From an uncultured Opitutaceae bacterium (GTDB taxonomy: Bacteria; Verrucomicrobiota; Verrucomicrobiia; Opitutales; Opitutaceae): a stretch of DNA of 32,176 nucleotides. The notes beneath the pieces are model-generated. The model made no database searches, had not been told where the DNA came from, and worked only from the letters and a program-made list of their open reading frames with translations. This document shows, piece by piece, positions 7,578 through 15,712 of this stretch. Numbering within the stretch: the first letter of the stretch is position 1; each line of letters starts with the position of its first letter. The stretch lies in the NCBI GenBank assembly GCA_903887455.1, contig CAISPT010000143.1, forward strand, positions 1-32,176, read 5' to 3'. The position numbers were made by a program, and so were the translations under genes.

Positions 7578-8660
7578 GTGAAAGAGCGTGAAAAGATCGT
7601 CGTCGCGATGTCCGGGGGCGTAGACAGCTCGGTCGCCGCCCTCCTGCTGAAGCAAAAGGGGTACGACGTCTCGGGCGCGTACATGAAGAACTGGATCAAC
7701 GAGGACGGCGTCGTCGGCCACTGCCCCTGGATGGAGGACATCGAGGATGCAAGGAGGGTCGCCGACCAGGTCGGGATCCCCTTCCAGGTCGTGAATCTCA
7801 TGCGCGACTACAGGGAGAAGGTCGTGCAGTACCTCCTGGAGGGCTACGAGCGGGGGCAGACGCCCAACCCCGACGTCATGTGCAACCGGGAGATCAAGTT
7901 CGGGGTGTTCCGCTCCTGGGCCCGGAGCCAAGGCTTCGGCGTGGTGGCGACAGGGCACTACGCCCGCCGGATCACGGCCCCGGACGGCTCCGTCTTCCTG
8001 AGCGAGGCAGCCGACTCCAACAAGGACCAGACCTACTTTCTTGCGCTCCTGGGCCAAGACCAGGTCCGGGACGCCCTGTTCCCGATAGGCGACCTGGAAA
8101 AGCCAGAGCTCCGCCGCATCGCGCGGGACGCCGGGCTGTCGACGGCCGACAAGAAGGACAGCCAGGGCATCTGCTTCATCGGCGAGGTGAAGATGGGCGA
8201 CTTCCTGAAGGCCTATGTGCCGGACCGGCCTGGCCCCATCGTGCGCGCGTCCGACCAGCGGGAGCTCGGGACCCACCGGGGTCTTCACTACTACACCCTC
8301 GGCCAGCGCCGGGGCATCCGTGTCCCCTCGAACACCGACCACGAGCGCTACGTCGTGGTCGGAAAGCGTCCCTCGGACAATGCGCTCCTGGTGGCCTTCG
8401 ATGGGCCCGAGGCGCCCGGGCTCTTCCAGACTGAGGTCCAGGTCCACTCGATCTCCTGGTGCGGCGCCCCCCCCTCCCCCGGGGCCCCGCTCGAGGGCCG
8501 GGTCCGCTACCGGGACCCGAGGGTCCCCCTCAATCTGGAGCAGACGGGCGGCGCCTCGGCGCTCGTGCGCTTCAAGGAGCCCCAGCGGGCCCTCGCGTCC
8601 GGCCAGGTGCTCGCCCTCTACGAAGGACCGAGGCTTCTAGGCGGCGCGGTCTACGCCTAG
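7578..8660 (+). CDS. mnmA: tRNA-specific 2-thiouridylase MnmA
   Basis: 360-aa cytoplasmic enzyme that adds sulfur to U34 of the tRNAs for Lys, Glu and Gln, using ATP and a persulfide relay. The ATP-pyrophosphatase P-loop AMSGGVDSS is at 10-18. The two catalytic cysteines are Cys102 ([13 protein letters not shown]) and Cys199 ([10 protein letters not shown]). The conserved TGHYAR and DQTYFL stretches lie between them, and the LGQRRGI motif lies in the tRNA-binding middle domain. Start is a GTG at 7578 placed just before the P-loop, as usual; length is normal. It is separated by 58 bases from the preceding gene, so it is probably not part of that block. Its TAG stop overlaps, on the opposite strand, the stop of the LysE-type gene. 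Confidence 0.95.
   Translation: MKEREKIVVAMSGGVDSSVAALLLKQKGYDVSGAYMKNWINEDGVVGHCPWMEDIEDARRVADQVGIPFQVVNLMRDYREKVVQYLLEGYERGQTPNPDVMCNREIKFGVFRSWARSQGFGVVATGHYARRITAPDGSVFLSEAADSNKDQTYFLALLGQDQVRDALFPIGDLEKPELRRIARDAGLSTADKKDSQGICFIGEVKMGDFLKAYVPDRPGPIVRASDQRELGTHRGLHYYTLGQRRGIRVPSNTDHERYVVVGKRPSDNALLVAFDGPEAPGLFQTEVQVHSISWCGAPPSPGAPLEGRVRYRDPRVPLNLEQTGGASALVRFKEPQRALASGQVLALYEGPRLLGGAVYA
8657..8660. other. CTAG shared by two convergent stop codons
   Basis: The palindrome CTAG supplies TAG to mnmA on the plus strand (8658-8660) and TAG to the LysE-family gene on the minus strand (8659-8657). No intergenic space is left for a terminator between the two transcription units, so any termination must occur inside the opposite gene or depend on Rho. 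Confidence 0.85.
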
Positions 8661-9310
8661 CCGACCGAGGCGAGCGCCAGGGCGATCGCCAGGGCGAGGA
8701 GCACGGCCCCCATCACCCGGTCGATCCAATGCCCCCCGCGCACGAAGGCCGCCCTGACCGAGTCCCTTGTGAAGAGGAGCGAGACGGCTACAAACCAGCC
8801 CATCGTGGTCGCGCTCATCCATAGGCCATAGGCCCCTTGGACGAGCTTGGGGGTGCGCGGGTCCACGACCGTGGCGAAGATGGCGACGAAGAAGAGCGTG
8901 GCCTTGGGGTTAAAGACGTTGGTGAGGAATCCGGTGGTCCAGGCCGCGCGGGGCTCCGGCTCGGCCGGCCGCTCGGCGGCCGCCTTTGAGCCGAACGGGG
9001 ATTCTGCGGGGGCGTGGCGCGGACGGCTCAAAAGGCCCCTGACGCCGATCCAGGCCAGGTACGCCGCGCAGAGGAACTTCATGGTCTCGAACGCCACCGG
9101 GTAGGTCCTTAGGAGGATGCCGATCCCCAGGAGGGCGTAGGTCACGTGGACGAGGATCGCGCTGCCAATCCCCACGCTGGTCCAGACGGCCGCGCGCCTG
9201 CCGTGGGCCAGGCTCTGGCGCACCACCATCGCGAAATCCGGGCCCGGGCTCGCGACCGCGAGCATGTGGGCCACCGCGATCTTGACGAACTGGGGCCAGT
9301 AGCCGTGCAC
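8657..9310 (-). CDS. LysE/RhtB-family amino-acid exporter
   Basis: 217-aa integral membrane protein of the LysE/RhtB family, which exports amino acids such as lysine, homoserine, threonine or leucine. The N-terminal [11 protein letters not shown] is the family signature, and a second conserved block, [15 protein letters not shown], lies in the middle. Several hydrophobic segments are visible and total length is normal. A charged, Ala/Glu/Pro-rich loop separates the two halves. Start is a GTG at 9310; an AGGGG lies rather close upstream. The gene begins 6 bases after the TPR lipoprotein stop, making it the last member of the long minus-strand series. Substrate cannot be predicted. Confidence 0.85.
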   Translation of the reverse strand: MHGYWPQFVKIAVAHMLAVASPGPDFAMVVRQSLAHGRRAAVWTSVGIGSAILVHVTYALLGIGILLRTYPVAFETMKFLCAAYLAWIGVRGLLSRPRHAPAESPFGSKAAAERPAEPEPRAAWTTGFLTNVFNPKATLFFVAIFATVVDPRTPKLVQGAYGLWMSATTMGWFVAVSLLFTRDSVRAAFVRGGHWIDRVMGAVLLALAIALALASVG

Positions 9311-9316
9311 GGGCCC

Positions 9317-9817
9317 CTAGGGGGTGAGTTCCTTGAGCCTCGGGTCGGCCGCCATCTTGTCGACCCCGCCCGATTCGACGAAGGCCTTCAGGGTCCGGTC
9401 GTCCGGGTGCTTCGCGAGGCTCTTCGCGGCGACCGAACGCGCCTCGTCGGCGCGGCCGAGTATCACCAGGACGTACGCCCTCCTCAGGACGGACATCGTG
9501 TTCGAGGGGTTGCGGTCCATGTCGTCCTCGTACGCCGACAGCGCCCCCTTGTAGGCGTCTCGCGCGCCCGACGGGTTGTGCATCCGCATCCGCACGACGG
9601 CAAGGTTGAGCCAGGTGTCCCCCTGGTCGGGGCAGAGCTTGACCGCCTTTGCGAACAGGTCCTCCGCCCGGCTCCATTCCTTCACCGTCACGGCGAAGTC
9701 GGCCTCGCTCGAGTAGCTGGCCGCCTCCTTGCGCTCGAGCGACGTGATCTCCTTCCGGTGGCAGCCCGCGAACGCAAGCGCTGCCATCAGGCACAGGGCG
9801 AATCGGGGGGTCATCAC
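9317..9817 (-). CDS. TPR-containing putative lipoprotein
   Basis: 166-aa protein with a short hydrophobic signal sequence ending in a lipobox-like AFAGC (Cys19), so it is probably lipidated and membrane-anchored after export. The rest looks like about three tetratricopeptide-type helical repeats (for example the [15 protein letters not shown] and [18 protein letters not shown] regions), which normally act as protein-binding scaffolds. Its ATG overlaps the stop of the upstream secretion ATPase gene (ATGA, 9814-9817). TPR lipoproteins often serve as pilotins or assembly factors for type II secretion or type IV pili, so a partnership with that ATPase is reasonable but inferred. I do not recognise a named family. 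Confidence 0.7.
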   Translation of the reverse strand: MMTPRFALCLMAALAFAGCHRKEITSLERKEAASYSSEADFAVTVKEWSRAEDLFAKAVKLCPDQGDTWLNLAVVRMRMHNPSGARDAYKGALSAYEDDMDRNPSNTMSVLRRAYVLVILGRADEARSVAAKSLAKHPDDRTLKAFVESGGVDKMAADPRLKELTP

Positions 9818-11526
9818 AAGTCGGGCGGCACCGTGGAGATCGCCTCCTCCATCGTGGAGAGCCCCTCCTTGACCTTCAGGAGGCTGTCCTGGTGGAGGGT
9901 TTTCATCCCCTGCCTCTGCGCGATCTTCTTAAGCTCCGCCGTGTCGAGCTTCTTGTTGATGCCCTCGATCAGCTCGTCGTTGGTGACCATCAGCTCGTGG
10001 ATGCCGACGCGGCCCCGGTAGCCCGTGCTGTTGCACTTCGGGCACCCCTTGGGGTTGTGCTTGTTGATCGGGCCGCTCCAGCCGATCGCCTTCTCCAGAA
10101 GCTCCTTCTCCCGGTCCTTCGGCTCGTACTGTATCTTGCACTGCTTGCACACGCGCCGCATGAGGCGTTGGGCGCACACGCAAAGGATGGAAGAGGAGAT
10201 CATGAACGGCTCGATCTCCATGTCGGTGAGGCGGGCGATGGTCGAGGGGGCGTCGTTCGTGTGGAGGGTCGAGATGAGAAGGTGGCCCGTGAGCGCGGCC
10301 TCGACGGCGATCTCAGCCGTCTCGATGTCTCGGATCTCACCCACCAGGATGATGTCGGGGTCTTGGCGGAGGAAGGCGCGCAGCGCCGTCGCGAAGGTGA
10401 GGCCGATCTGCCGGTGCATCTGCATCTGGTTGATGCCAGGAAGCGTGTACTCGATCGGGTCCTCGGCGGTGCGGATCACGATGTCCGGCGTATTGATCTC
10501 GTTGAGCGCCGAGTAGAGCGTCATCGACTTTCCGGAGCCGGTCGGCCCGCAGTGCAGGATCATCCCGTAGGGCTGGCGAATGCAGTCGCGGTAGCGCGAG
10601 AGGTTCTCCTCGCTGAAGCCGAGCGAGGTAAGCGGGAGCGTCGTCTTCTGCTTGTCGAGGATACGCATGACCACGCCCTCGCCGTGGTTAAGGGGCGCGG
10701 TGGACACGCGAAGGTCCAGGTCCAGGTTCTTCTTCGTGTACTGCTTAAAGACGATGCGTCCGTCCTGGGGAAGCCTGCGCTCGGAGATGTCCAGGTTGCA
10801 CATGATCTTCAGCCTCGCCACGAGTGCGGGACCGACCTTGACGGGGAGTCTGAGCTTCTCCTGGCACATGCCGTCCACCCGGTAGCGGACGATCACGTCC
10901 TTCTCCTGGGGTTCGATGTGAATGTCGCTCGCCCCCGCGAAATAGGCGTCCTCGATGATGCGGTTTCCCAGCTGGATGATCGGGCCTGATTCCTCGTTGA
11001 CGTCCGTGTCCGTCAGGATCTCGTTCTCGGCCTGGGTGCCGTACTCGGCGCCGATCTTCTGGACGACGTCGTCGAAGCCGGTCGACCGATCGTTCGCCTT
11101 GCTGAACTTCTCCTTGATGTCCTTCTCGCGGGCCAGCAGGCGGATCACCCGCTTGCCGGTCATCTCCTGGATCTTGGCGGGGAGCGTGACCTCGAAGGGG
11201 TTGGCGAACGCGACAAGGAGGAGGTCTCCGACCTGGCCCACCGGCAGGACAAGGTTCTCCTGGCAGAACTCCTGAGGTATCCGCTCGAAGGTGGAGGAGG
11301 CGATCTTGTAGCGCGCGACGTTGAACGGGGCCAATCCGAGCGCCCTGCCCTTGGCCACCAGGCACTGGAAGGCGGTGATCTTGTAGTCCTCCTGGAGCAG
11401 CCGGTCGAGGGCGTCGCCGTTCAGGTCCTGCGGGCGCGCCGCGATCGCGTCGCGCTGCTCGGCCGTCAGACGGCCCATGGCGATCAGCTTTGCGACGATC
11501 AGGGACTGGACTTTGCCAAGGGGCAT
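9814..11526 (-). CDS. GspE/PilB-family secretion or pilus-extension ATPase
   Basis: 570-aa cytoplasmic hexameric ATPase of the type II secretion/type IV pilus family. Residues 1-145 form a GspE N-terminal (MshEN-like) domain. The catalytic region has Walker A GPTGSGKS (327-334, Lys333), an Asp box around TAEDPIEY, and Walker [13 protein letters not shown] (389-400). A His box ([11 protein letters not shown]) follows. The tetracysteine zinc motif typical of GspE/PilB is intact (Cys460, Cys463, Cys495, Cys498). These features favour an assembly ATPase over a PilT-type retraction ATPase. No pilin, PilC/GspF or secretin gene is present in the window, so the system it serves lies elsewhere. It starts 9 bases after the GspE-N-domain-like gene and overlaps the TPR lipoprotein gene by ATGA. 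Confidence 0.9.
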   Translation of the reverse strand: MPLGKVQSLIVAKLIAMGRLTAEQRDAIAARPQDLNGDALDRLLQEDYKITAFQCLVAKGRALGLAPFNVARYKIASSTFERIPQEFCQENLVLPVGQVGDLLLVAFANPFEVTLPAKIQEMTGKRVIRLLAREKDIKEKFSKANDRSTGFDDVVQKIGAEYGTQAENEILTDTDVNEESGPIIQLGNRIIEDAYFAGASDIHIEPQEKDVIVRYRVDGMCQEKLRLPVKVGPALVARLKIMCNLDISERRLPQDGRIVFKQYTKKNLDLDLRVSTAPLNHGEGVVMRILDKQKTTLPLTSLGFSEENLSRYRDCIRQPYGMILHCGPTGSGKSMTLYSALNEINTPDIVIRTAEDPIEYTLPGINQMQMHRQIGLTFATALRAFLRQDPDIILVGEIRDIETAEIAVEAALTGHLLISTLHTNDAPSTIARLTDMEIEPFMISSSILCVCAQRLMRRVCKQCKIQYEPKDREKELLEKAIGWSGPINKHNPKGCPKCNSTGYRGRVGIHELMVTNDELIEGINKKLDTAELKKIAQRQGMKTLHQDSLLKVKEGLSTMEEAISTVPPDL

Positions 11527-11535
11527 GGTTTCGGG

Positions 11536-12168
11536 CTAGGCGGCCCCGGCCACGGGGGCCTGGGCGGGAGCGGGAGTGGGAGCCGCGGCGGGTGCGGCCT
11601 GGGACGGCACCGCGGCCGCCGGGGCGGAGGCCGCCGCGCCGGGCACGGGGAACGGCGCCTTTGAGTTTCCGGGGTTGCCGATCCGGTCGAGGTGCTCGGC
11701 TATCCCCTCCAGGGTCGTCCCGAACCAGAGGATGGGGCCATGGTGGCGCTTTTCCCAGTAGCTGCGGACGGCCGGGCTCAGGTAATAGGCAGAGGCCATG
11801 AAGGTGAAGTCCTCCTCCTGGTCAAACGGCACCGACCAGGTCGCCCAGCAGGCATCCATGTCCAGGCCCTTCTTCGCGTCGTCCGGAGGCTCGTAGCCCC
11901 TCAGGTCGACGAGCCCCAGGCCCTCGGTTTCGACAAGGTGCTGCAGGACGTCCTCCTCGCGGATCACCTTGATCTCGTAGGCCAGGACGCCGAGCACGGT
12001 GGCGGACCTCGGCTGGTTCGAGGCGATGATCTCAAGGAGGCGCTCGTTGGCCTTCTCCAAGTCCTCTATCTTCACAAGGTTGTGCTCGACCAGGCCCGCA
12101 CCTAGGAGACGGTTCGCCCGCATGAGCAGGGACCTGTTCTCCGGCGACATTTGGGTTCCACTTGCCAC
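11536..12168 (-). CDS. GspE N-terminal-domain-like protein with Ala/Pro-rich tail
   Basis: 210-aa protein of no named family that I recognise. Residues 13-95 (NRLLGAGLVEHNLVKIEDL, then IREEDVLQHLVETEGLGLVDL) follow the pattern of the T2SSE-N/MshEN domain found at the start of GspE/PilB ATPases: an LGxxLVexGLIt-type helix pair followed by an EEDLLxaLaeqxGLPxVDL-type unit. A middle region with Trp- and Phe-rich patches follows, and about 40 residues rich in Ala and Pro end the protein. No ATPase motifs are present. It lies directly upstream of the GspE/PilB gene (9 bases), so it may be a regulatory partner or a split-off duplicate of its N-domain. The start could be the GTG at 12168 or the ATG at 12150, which has a weak GGA upstream. 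Confidence 0.7.
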   Translation of the reverse strand: MASGTQMSPENRSLLMRANRLLGAGLVEHNLVKIEDLEKANERLLEIIASNQPRSATVLGVLAYEIKVIREEDVLQHLVETEGLGLVDLRGYEPPDDAKKGLDMDACWATWSVPFDQEEDFTFMASAYYLSPAVRSYWEKRHHGPILWFGTTLEGIAEHLDRIGNPGNSKAPFPVPGAAASAPAAAVPSQAAPAAAPTPAPAQAPVAGAA

Positions 12169-12185
12169 GGTGCTTGGAGTATGGG

Positions 12186-13223
12186 TCAGGCCGCCGCTGC
12201 TGGCGACAACTTTTCCTTCCTGCGGAACGCAGTCACCCTCTTTAACAATTCCTTCTTAAGGCGCTCCAAGCCCGACCCCTCGAGGCACGAGATCTCGACG
12301 GAGTCGACCTTGAAGCGCCGCTTGAAGCGCTTCAGGTTGGCGGCCGCGGCCGGCAGGTCCATCTTGTTGGCGGCAAGAAGCCTCGGCTTCTTCAGCAGGA
12401 TCGGGTCGTACAGCTTGAGCTCCGCCAGAAGCTGCCGGTAGTCCTCGGCCGGGTCACGCCCGTCGTTGCCGGCCATGTCGACGATGATCAGCAGAAGCGC
12501 GCAGCGCTCGACGTGCCTCAGGAACCGGTGCCCGAGGCCCCGGTTCTCGCTCGCGCCCTCGATCAGCCCGGGGATGTCCGCCAGGAGCAGCCGCCGGTTG
12601 CCGGCAACCTCGTCGTTAAACTCGATCACCCCGATCTGGGGGTGGAGGGTCGTGAAGGGGTAAGGCGCTGTCTTCGGGTGGGCCTTGGTGATCGCGTTCG
12701 TGAGCGAGGACTTGCCCGCGTTGGGGAACCCCACGAGCCCAACGTCGGCAATCGACTTTAGGACCAAGCGGTACTCCCCCTGCTCGCCGGGCTGGCCCGG
12801 GTTGGCGCGCTTCGGGGCCCTGTTGGTTGAGGTCTTGAAGTGGGTGTTGCCCCAGCCGCCGTTGCCGCCCTTGCAGAGGACGACGCGCTGGCCGTCCTCC
12901 ACGAGCTCCGCAACCACCTTGCCCGTGTCGGTGTCGGTGACGACCGTCCCCAGGGGGAGCCTGAGCACCGCGTCCTTGCCCTCCCTGCCGTTGCAATCCT
13001 TGCCAAGGCCGTGCTCCCCGCGCTCGCCCCGCCAGTGGGGCTTGAACTTATAGTCGACCAGGTTGTTCGTGTCGTGGGACCCGAGGAGGATCACGTCACC
13101 GCCGGCCCCGCCGTCGCCCCCGTTGGGGCCGCCCCACGGCTCGTACTTCTCCCGTCGGAAGGAAATACAGCCCCGCCCGCCGTCGCCGGCAGACACCTTA
13201 ATGACACATTCGTCGACAAACAT
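12186..13223 (-). CDS. obgE: Obg-family GTPase ObgE/CgtA
   Basis: 345-aa essential GTPase that binds the 50S ribosomal subunit and links ribosome assembly to growth and stress. The glycine-rich Obg fold fills residues 1-158 (for example GGPNGGDGGAGGDV at 31-44). The GTPase domain has G1 GFPNAGKSS (165-173), G3 DIPGLIEGA (216-224) and G4 NKMD (286-289). The short basic C-terminus lacks any extra domain. It starts 30 bases after the ftsZ stop without a recognisable Shine-Dalgarno, in the same direction, so it is likely read from the dcw transcript. obgE is more often found with rplU-rpmA, so its place behind ftsZ is noteworthy. Confidence 0.95.
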   Translation of the reverse strand: MFVDECVIKVSAGDGGRGCISFRREKYEPWGGPNGGDGGAGGDVILLGSHDTNNLVDYKFKPHWRGERGEHGLGKDCNGREGKDAVLRLPLGTVVTDTDTGKVVAELVEDGQRVVLCKGGNGGWGNTHFKTSTNRAPKRANPGQPGEQGEYRLVLKSIADVGLVGFPNAGKSSLTNAITKAHPKTAPYPFTTLHPQIGVIEFNDEVAGNRRLLLADIPGLIEGASENRGLGHRFLRHVERCALLLIIVDMAGNDGRDPAEDYRQLLAELKLYDPILLKKPRLLAANKMDLPAAAANLKRFKRRFKVDSVEISCLEGSGLERLKKELLKRVTAFRRKEKLSPAAAA

Positions 13224-13253
13224 GGCGAGATGCTACCGAAAAGGCTGCCGGGA

Positions 13254-14501
13254 TCAAATCGCTATCTTAATTCCTTTTCGGAGGTAGGTCGGCACGTCCA
13301 GGTCCTGCCCGTCGAAGAGGTTACGGTCCGTGCGCTCGAACTGACCCCGGCTCTCCACCTCCCCGAACCCGAACTCCTCCTGGGTGGGCTTGGGCCCGAG
13401 GAGCACCGGGGCCTCCGGGGCCTGGGGGGCTCCGGCCGGAGCCTCCGGCCTCGCCGCAGGCTCCCCGGTCAGGGAGGGGCGGGCCCTAACGGGCGCTGGG
13501 CGGCGGGTCACCGCGCCCCGGCTGCCCATGTCGCTTGTCCCGAGGACCGAAATCTCGACCTTGCCCTGCATCCCCTCGTCGATCACGGCCCCCATGATGA
13601 TGTGCGAGTCCCGGCCGAACTGGTCGGCGATCGCATTCATGATCTCGTTCACCTTGGGGAGCGTCAGGTCGGTCCCCCCGGTGATGTTGACCAGGAGGCG
13701 GTCTGCCTTCCTTGAAAACTCGGGCGTGTGGAGCAGCGGGCAGAGCTTGAGGCTTGCGATGGCTTCGGCGGCGGCGTTCTCGCCCTCGCCCTCCGATAGG
13801 CCGAAAAGGGTCTTCGCGCCCCGGTTCTGGAAGGCCTGCCGCAGCGTCGCGAAATCCACGTTTATGAGGCCGGTCTTGGAAAGCATCGACCAGATCGACT
13901 TCACGCCCCTGCCGATCCACTCGTCGGCACGCGCAAAGGAGTCGAGCACGGTCTCGTTCTCGGCAGCCTCCTGGAGAAGGATGTCGTTGGGCAGCGGGAT
14001 CACCGCGTCACAGGCCCGCCTGAGGGCCGCCAGGCCCTCCTCGGCCTGCTTTAGCCGGCGTCCGCCCTCGAAGCTGAACGGCAGAGTCACGAATGCGATC
14101 ACCAGGGCCCCCTGCTCGGCCGCGATCTCGGCCACGATCGGCGAGGCCCCGCCGCCGGTGCCGCCCCCCATGCCCGCGATGATGAACACCAGGTCCGTGT
14201 CCTTGACCACGGCGGCGATCTTCTCGCGGTCGTCCTCGGCAGCCTGACGGCCGAGCTCCGGGTCCCCGCCGGCCCCGAGCCCCCGGGTCGAGCCCATGCC
14301 GATCAGGACCTTGTCCTGCACCGGGGAGCTGGAGAGGGCCTGGCTGTCGGTGTTGATGACGCAGAGCTGGAGGCGCTCAAGGCTCTCCATCTTCAGGCGG
14401 TCCACGGCATTCGAGCCGGCGCCCCCCACGCCCACCAGCTTGATGGCGACATTGCGGTCCGCAAGGACCTGGGTCTCCAGGGGAAGTTCGTTGGGGTTCA
14501 C
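13254..14501 (-). CDS. ftsZ: Cell-division GTPase FtsZ (with unusual active-site residues)
   Basis: 415-aa tubulin-like GTPase that polymerises into the division ring. Start is the GTG at 14501, which overlaps the ftsA stop (GTGA, 14498-14501); the longer open frame to 14699 is only the shadow of ftsA. Conserved: GVGGAGSNAV (24-33), INTDSQAL (49-56), LGAGG (75-79) and the C-terminal peptide DVPTYLRKG that normally binds FtsA. Unusual: the tubulin signature reads GGGTGGG (112-118) where GGGTGTG is expected, and the T7 catalytic loop reads NVDFAT (214-219), with Thr219 where an Asp is expected. Asp80 stands where Asn is common (GANPEVG). The linker (about 325-395) is Pro/Ala-rich. All other dcw partners are present, so this is the only and probably functional FtsZ seen here. 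Confidence 0.93.
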   Translation of the reverse strand: MNPNELPLETQVLADRNVAIKLVGVGGAGSNAVDRLKMESLERLQLCVINTDSQALSSSPVQDKVLIGMGSTRGLGAGGDPELGRQAAEDDREKIAAVVKDTDLVFIIAGMGGGTGGGASPIVAEIAAEQGALVIAFVTLPFSFEGGRRLKQAEEGLAALRRACDAVIPLPNDILLQEAAENETVLDSFARADEWIGRGVKSIWSMLSKTGLINVDFATLRQAFQNRGAKTLFGLSEGEGENAAAEAIASLKLCPLLHTPEFSRKADRLLVNITGGTDLTLPKVNEIMNAIADQFGRDSHIIMGAVIDEGMQGKVEISVLGTSDMGSRGAVTRRPAPVRARPSLTGEPAARPEAPAGAPQAPEAPVLLGPKPTQEEFGFGEVESRGQFERTDRNLFDGQDLDVPTYLRKGIKIAI

Positions 14502-15712
14502 GTCGAGGCGAAGAGGCGGGTCACGTTGTGCAGGAACCCGCCCTTGTGGCGGGTGGTGGCGGTCCGGTCGCTTTGGACGCTCACCCCGTAGTAGAGGATT
14601 CCCAGGGCGGTGTGGAATCCCGGGTCGCGGAGGTTCTCGTTGACCCAGGTGGGAGCTTCGCCCAGGCGGGCCGAGGTACCGAAAACGTGCGAGGCGCACT
14701 CGGCGATGGCGGGCAGCTTGGCCCCGCCCCCCGTGAGGACAACGCCCCCCGCGCAGGACTCGGCCGAGAAGGACTGCCCGAGCTTCTTCTTCACGACCTC
14801 CAGGAGCTCAAACGCCCGTGCGGCCGTGATGCTCTCGATCGCATGCCGGGAAAACTGGCGGTCGCCGATCGAGAAGTTGCCGTCGAGCCAGACCTTCTCG
14901 TTCTTGTCGCGGGACTGGACGACCGCGCGGCCGAACCTGAGCTTGAGCTTCTCGGCCTGACCCTCTGTGAGCCTGAGGCCGATGCTCACGTCGTTGGTGA
15001 AATGGCTGCCCCCGACCGCGACCACGCCCGTCGTGTGGGGAACGCCGTTGCGGTAGAGGACGTAGTCGGTCGTTCCGGCGCCGATGTCGATGGCGAGGAC
15101 GCCGTTCTGCCGCTCCTCCATGCCGGTCACCATGTGGCCGCTTGCCAGGCTCGACAGCACGAGCTCCCTCACCTCAAGGTTGAAGCCGCGGATGACGTGG
15201 ATGTTGTCGGCGAGGCGTTGCTCCTGGCCGTGGACTGTCCAGTAGCCGACCTCGAGCTTCTGGCCCACCAGGTTCTCGGGCGAGGTCGGCACGAGCCGGC
15301 CGTCCACGCGGAAGGGGCGGCGGATGTTGTGCACCACCATCCTGCCCAACGGCAACTCCTTGGCCTTCGCGAGGTCGCAAACCGTGCGTATGTCGCTCTG
15401 CTCGATCATGTTGTCGGCAGCCTTAACGTTGAGCGTAGCCTCGTTGTAGAAGCCCTCGAGGTGCCCTCCGGTCTGGGCGAGATAGACATAGTCGATGCGC
15501 TCGTTGGCGTCGCGTTCGGCGATCTCCAGCGCGCTGTGGGTGCACTCGGTGGCGGCCCGGTAGTCGACGACGGAGCCCTTGATCACCCCGCGCGAGGAGC
15601 ATTCGCCGCATCCAATGATCGCGATCTCCCTTCCGGTGAATTCTCCGATCAGCGCCGTGACCTTCGAGGTGCCGATTTCCACGGCTCCGATAAAGGAGGT
15701 TTTAGAGCTCAC
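14498..15712 (-). CDS. ftsA: Divisome actin-like protein FtsA
   Basis: 404-aa actin/Hsp70-fold protein that anchors FtsZ to the membrane. The phosphate-1 segment VEIGTSKVTALIGE is at 11-24, the phosphate-2 segment AIDIGAGTTDYV at 207-218, and an adenosine motif (VVLTGGGAKLP) lies towards the C-terminal end. The SHS2 (1C) domain characteristic of FtsA sits between the two N-terminal parts. The last 14 residues (GGFLHNVTRLFAST) are a candidate amphipathic membrane-targeting helix. Start is a GTG at 15712, inside the end of ftsQ (11-base overlap). The stop overlaps the ftsZ start (GTGA), so FtsA and FtsZ are probably made in a coupled ratio. No Shine-Dalgarno is evident. Confidence 0.93.
   Translation of the reverse strand: MSSKTSFIGAVEIGTSKVTALIGEFTGREIAIIGCGECSSRGVIKGSVVDYRAATECTHSALEIAERDANERIDYVYLAQTGGHLEGFYNEATLNVKAADNMIEQSDIRTVCDLAKAKELPLGRMVVHNIRRPFRVDGRLVPTSPENLVGQKLEVGYWTVHGQEQRLADNIHVIRGFNLEVRELVLSSLASGHMVTGMEERQNGVLAIDIGAGTTDYVLYRNGVPHTTGVVAVGGSHFTNDVSIGLRLTEGQAEKLKLRFGRAVVQSRDKNEKVWLDGNFSIGDRQFSRHAIESITAARAFELLEVVKKKLGQSFSAESCAGGVVLTGGGAKLPAIAECASHVFGTSARLGEAPTWVNENLRDPGFHTALGILYYGVSVQSDRTATTRHKGGFLHNVTRLFAST

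Noticed and set aside
8467-8488. Run of eight C then T, five C, four G, four C in mnmA as a phase-variation switch
   Set aside because: The tract is read in frame as Ala-Pro-Pro-Ser-Pro-Gly-Ala-Pro, mnmA is a housekeeping gene, and such runs are expected at this GC content.
13254-14501. The divergent FtsZ as a bacterial tubulin (BtubA/B) or plasmid TubZ
   Set aside because: It sits directly after ftsA in a full dcw cluster, has FtsZ-specific blocks, and ends with the DVPTYLRKG peptide used for FtsA binding.
14502-14699. 66-residue N-terminal extension of FtsZ
   Set aside because: The extension is out-of-frame ftsA sequence with Arg/Pro-rich composition. The GTG at 14501 overlaps the ftsA stop and leads straight into the FtsZ fold. 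Similar extensions on ddl, murC-murB, murG and the MGDG-type gene were rejected for the same reason.
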